Shown here piece by piece: positions 4,306 to 5,627 of a DNA stretch of 5,627 nucleotides (positions are counted from its first letter, which is position 1; each line of letters begins with the position of its first letter). Both the position numbers and the translations under genes were made by a program. This DNA is from Candidatus Rifleibacteriota bacterium. GTDB lineage: Bacteria; Muiribacteriota; Ozemobacteria; Ozemobacterales; Ozemobacteraceae. Location of the stretch: contig JAQUZA010000234.1 in the NCBI GenBank assembly GCA_028691595.1, positions 1 to 5,627 on the forward strand. The letters are read 5' to 3'. The notes beneath the pieces were generated by a model that saw only the letters and a list, made by a program, of their open reading frames with translations, made no database searches and had not been told where the DNA came from.

Positions 4306-5627
4306 ATGAATAGAATAATTACAGCAGCTTTCAGTTTGTTGTTTCTGGTTATGTCCTTTACAGTCCCTCTTGGTGCTGAATCCGGCTCTGGTATTTCGGC
4401 TTCGCCACAGGAGGCATTTGACAAGCCCAACCTTCTGAGCCCCAAAGAGCTTTATAAACTGGCCAGAGAGACAATGGCCACCGGAAACCTCGACGCATCA
4501 CGTCTTTATGCACTGCGTCTATTCTTTGACGGCAACCGCAGTCAAAATCTTCTAAATCTTCTCGGTGTGATAGAACTGCAGGCCGGTCAGCCTCTGCTGG
4601 CCTCTGAATGGCTAAGAAAAGCAAGCTCTCTTACTCAGGTGAATAAGGTTGCTCAGCGTTATCTGTCGCGATTACCCACAAAGCCAAGGCCGATTCCGGT
4701 CGACCAGACCCGGCTTGCTGACCATTTCTCCGAAATTTCAGATGCCCTGCCCAGGCTTCTTGACCGCCTGGCCAACCCAAAATTGCACTTTGAATCGGTA
4801 ATGAAGGCTATTGAGCGCGGGCAGATCTATCTCGCCCTGGCCCTTTCTGAAGAATACGAAAAAAAATACCCGGGCCCGGAGGGCTCTTCTTTAACCTCTC
4901 TCTGCGCCTGGTATCTCGGGCGCAATCGTGATGCTCTGAATCTGGCAGAACAGGGCCTGGCAAAGGCTCCGCATCACCCGATTCTGCTTTTTGTTAAAGC
5001 CATGATCACCGATTCGCATCCCGGCAGCTCAGCCGGCAGTTATTTCCGGGCCTTATACGATATCGACCAGTGGAACAAAGCTGTTTCACTCGTCGGGCAG
5101 TTCAGCAAGGCCAACCCGAACTCCCCCGATGCCTATATTACCCAGGCGCGCATCATGCTCGAATTGCACAAAATCAAAGAAGCCGGTCAGGCCTTACAGG
5201 AAGCCGGTGTTCGTGACCCGGGTAACCCGGAAATTGAACTTCTCTGGGTTGGCTACCTCATGCAGCGCGGCGAAAACGATAAGGCTGCCAAAAGACTGGC
5301 CCGTGCTTTCAGACGTGGGTATAATCTGCCATCTGTCAGCCTCGCTGCCGGCCTGTTCGCCCTTCAGGGCGGCAGAGTCAACGAGTTGAATGTAATTCTC
5401 AACGATGCTGCCAACAGCCGGCCATTTACCGATCCTGAGGCTTACCCAACCTATATTTCATTACTCCTGCTCAGTGACCGCATTCAGGAAGCCCGGGTCG
5501 CCCTCGATGAATGGCATTCCCGCTCGAACGAACGCAGCATGATCTGCTACCTCGAATCTTTCTATTTTTTCAAGACCGGTGATAATAACAGAGCCCTTGA
5601 ATGGCTGAGAAAGGGCTTTCAGCAAAA
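4306..5627 (+). CDS. Exported TPR-like helical repeat protein (C-terminal end beyond window)
   Basis: The frame is open from ATG 4306 to the right edge: 440 residues, no stop. Residues 1-24 are a signal peptide (MNRIITAAFSLLFLVMSFTV core, cleavage near LGA-E), so the protein is probably periplasmic or surface-located. No lipobox cysteine is present. The rest is alpha-helical with degenerate tetratricopeptide-type units. The clearest are at about 47-80, 81-112, 196-223 (AWYLGRNRDALNLAEQGLAKAP), 274-305, 306-340 (GYLMQRGENDKAAKRLARAF), 381-408 and 411-440 (FFKTGDNNRALEWLRKGF). They show the small and aromatic residue pattern of TPR helices A and B. Such proteins usually act as scaffolds for protein complexes; no enzymatic motif is seen, and the partner is unknown. 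A downstream in-frame ATG (codon 16) would destroy the signal peptide, so 4306 is the start. The gene follows the kinase by 130 bases but has its own strong promoter. Confidence 0.82.
   Translation, partial: MNRIITAAFSLLFLVMSFTVPLGAESGSGISASPQEAFDKPNLLSPKELYKLARETMATGNLDASRLYALRLFFDGNRSQNLLNLLGVIELQAGQPLLASEWLRKASSLTQVNKVAQRYLSRLPTKPRPIPVDQTRLADHFSEISDALPRLLDRLANPKLHFESVMKAIERGQIYLALALSEEYEKKYPGPEGSSLTSLCAWYLGRNRDALNLAEQGLAKAPHHPILLFVKAMITDSHPGSSAGSYFRALYDIDQWNKAVSLVGQFSKANPNSPDAYITQARIMLELHKIKEAGQALQEAGVRDPGNPEIELLWVGYLMQRGENDKAAKRLARAFRRGYNLPSVSLAAGLFALQGGRVNELNVILNDAANSRPFTDPEAYPTYISLLLLSDRIQEARVALDEWHSRSNERSMICYLESFYFFKTGDNNRALEWLRKGFQQ

Noticed and set aside
4358..4624. Minus-strand frame within the TPR gene
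   Set aside because: It is antisense to the signal peptide and first repeats of a continuous 440-codon frame with its own strong promoter.

Overview
The window looks like a piece of a bacterial chromosome with balanced base composition. Several features point to a Gram-negative cell: two proteins with ordinary cleavable signal peptides, a histidine kinase with a periplasmic sensor loop, Shine-Dalgarno sites and sigma70-type promoters (three perfect TATAAT boxes). Nothing allows a confident taxonomic placement. There are no RNA genes, CRISPR arrays, insertion sequences or phage genes. Coding sequence fills most of the window, and the gaps are short (about 11 to 131 bases).

Layout. (1) 1-450, minus strand: the N-terminal 150 residues of a secreted alpha/beta-hydrolase of the PHB-depolymerase/feruloyl-esterase type, cut by the left edge. 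(2) 451-574: a divergent intergenic region with a TATAAT promoter for each flanking gene and a 9-bp inverted repeat bracketing one of them. (3) 575-1674, plus strand: a tight two-gene unit. It encodes a pRiA4b ORF-3-like protein and a double zinc-ribbon (zf-TFIIB) protein, and is followed by a stem-loop terminator candidate. (4) 1806-4175, plus strand: a membrane-bound hybrid histidine kinase with HAMP, HisKA, HATPase, a degenerate receiver and an intact receiver. (5) 4176-4305: a structured spacer with an 18-base palindrome beside an extended -10 promoter. (6) 4306 to the right edge, plus strand: an exported TPR-like repeat protein, probably translated from a leaderless transcript.

The genes do not form an obvious single pathway. 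The kinase is an orphan: there is no Hpt domain or output regulator in the window. The esterase and the TPR protein are both exported, while the pRiA4b/zinc-ribbon pair is cytoplasmic. The most interesting signals are regulatory: the palindrome plus leaderless promoter before the TPR gene, and the inverted repeat in the divergent promoter region. The pairing of two poorly understood small-protein families and the disabled first receiver of the kinase also merit a look.
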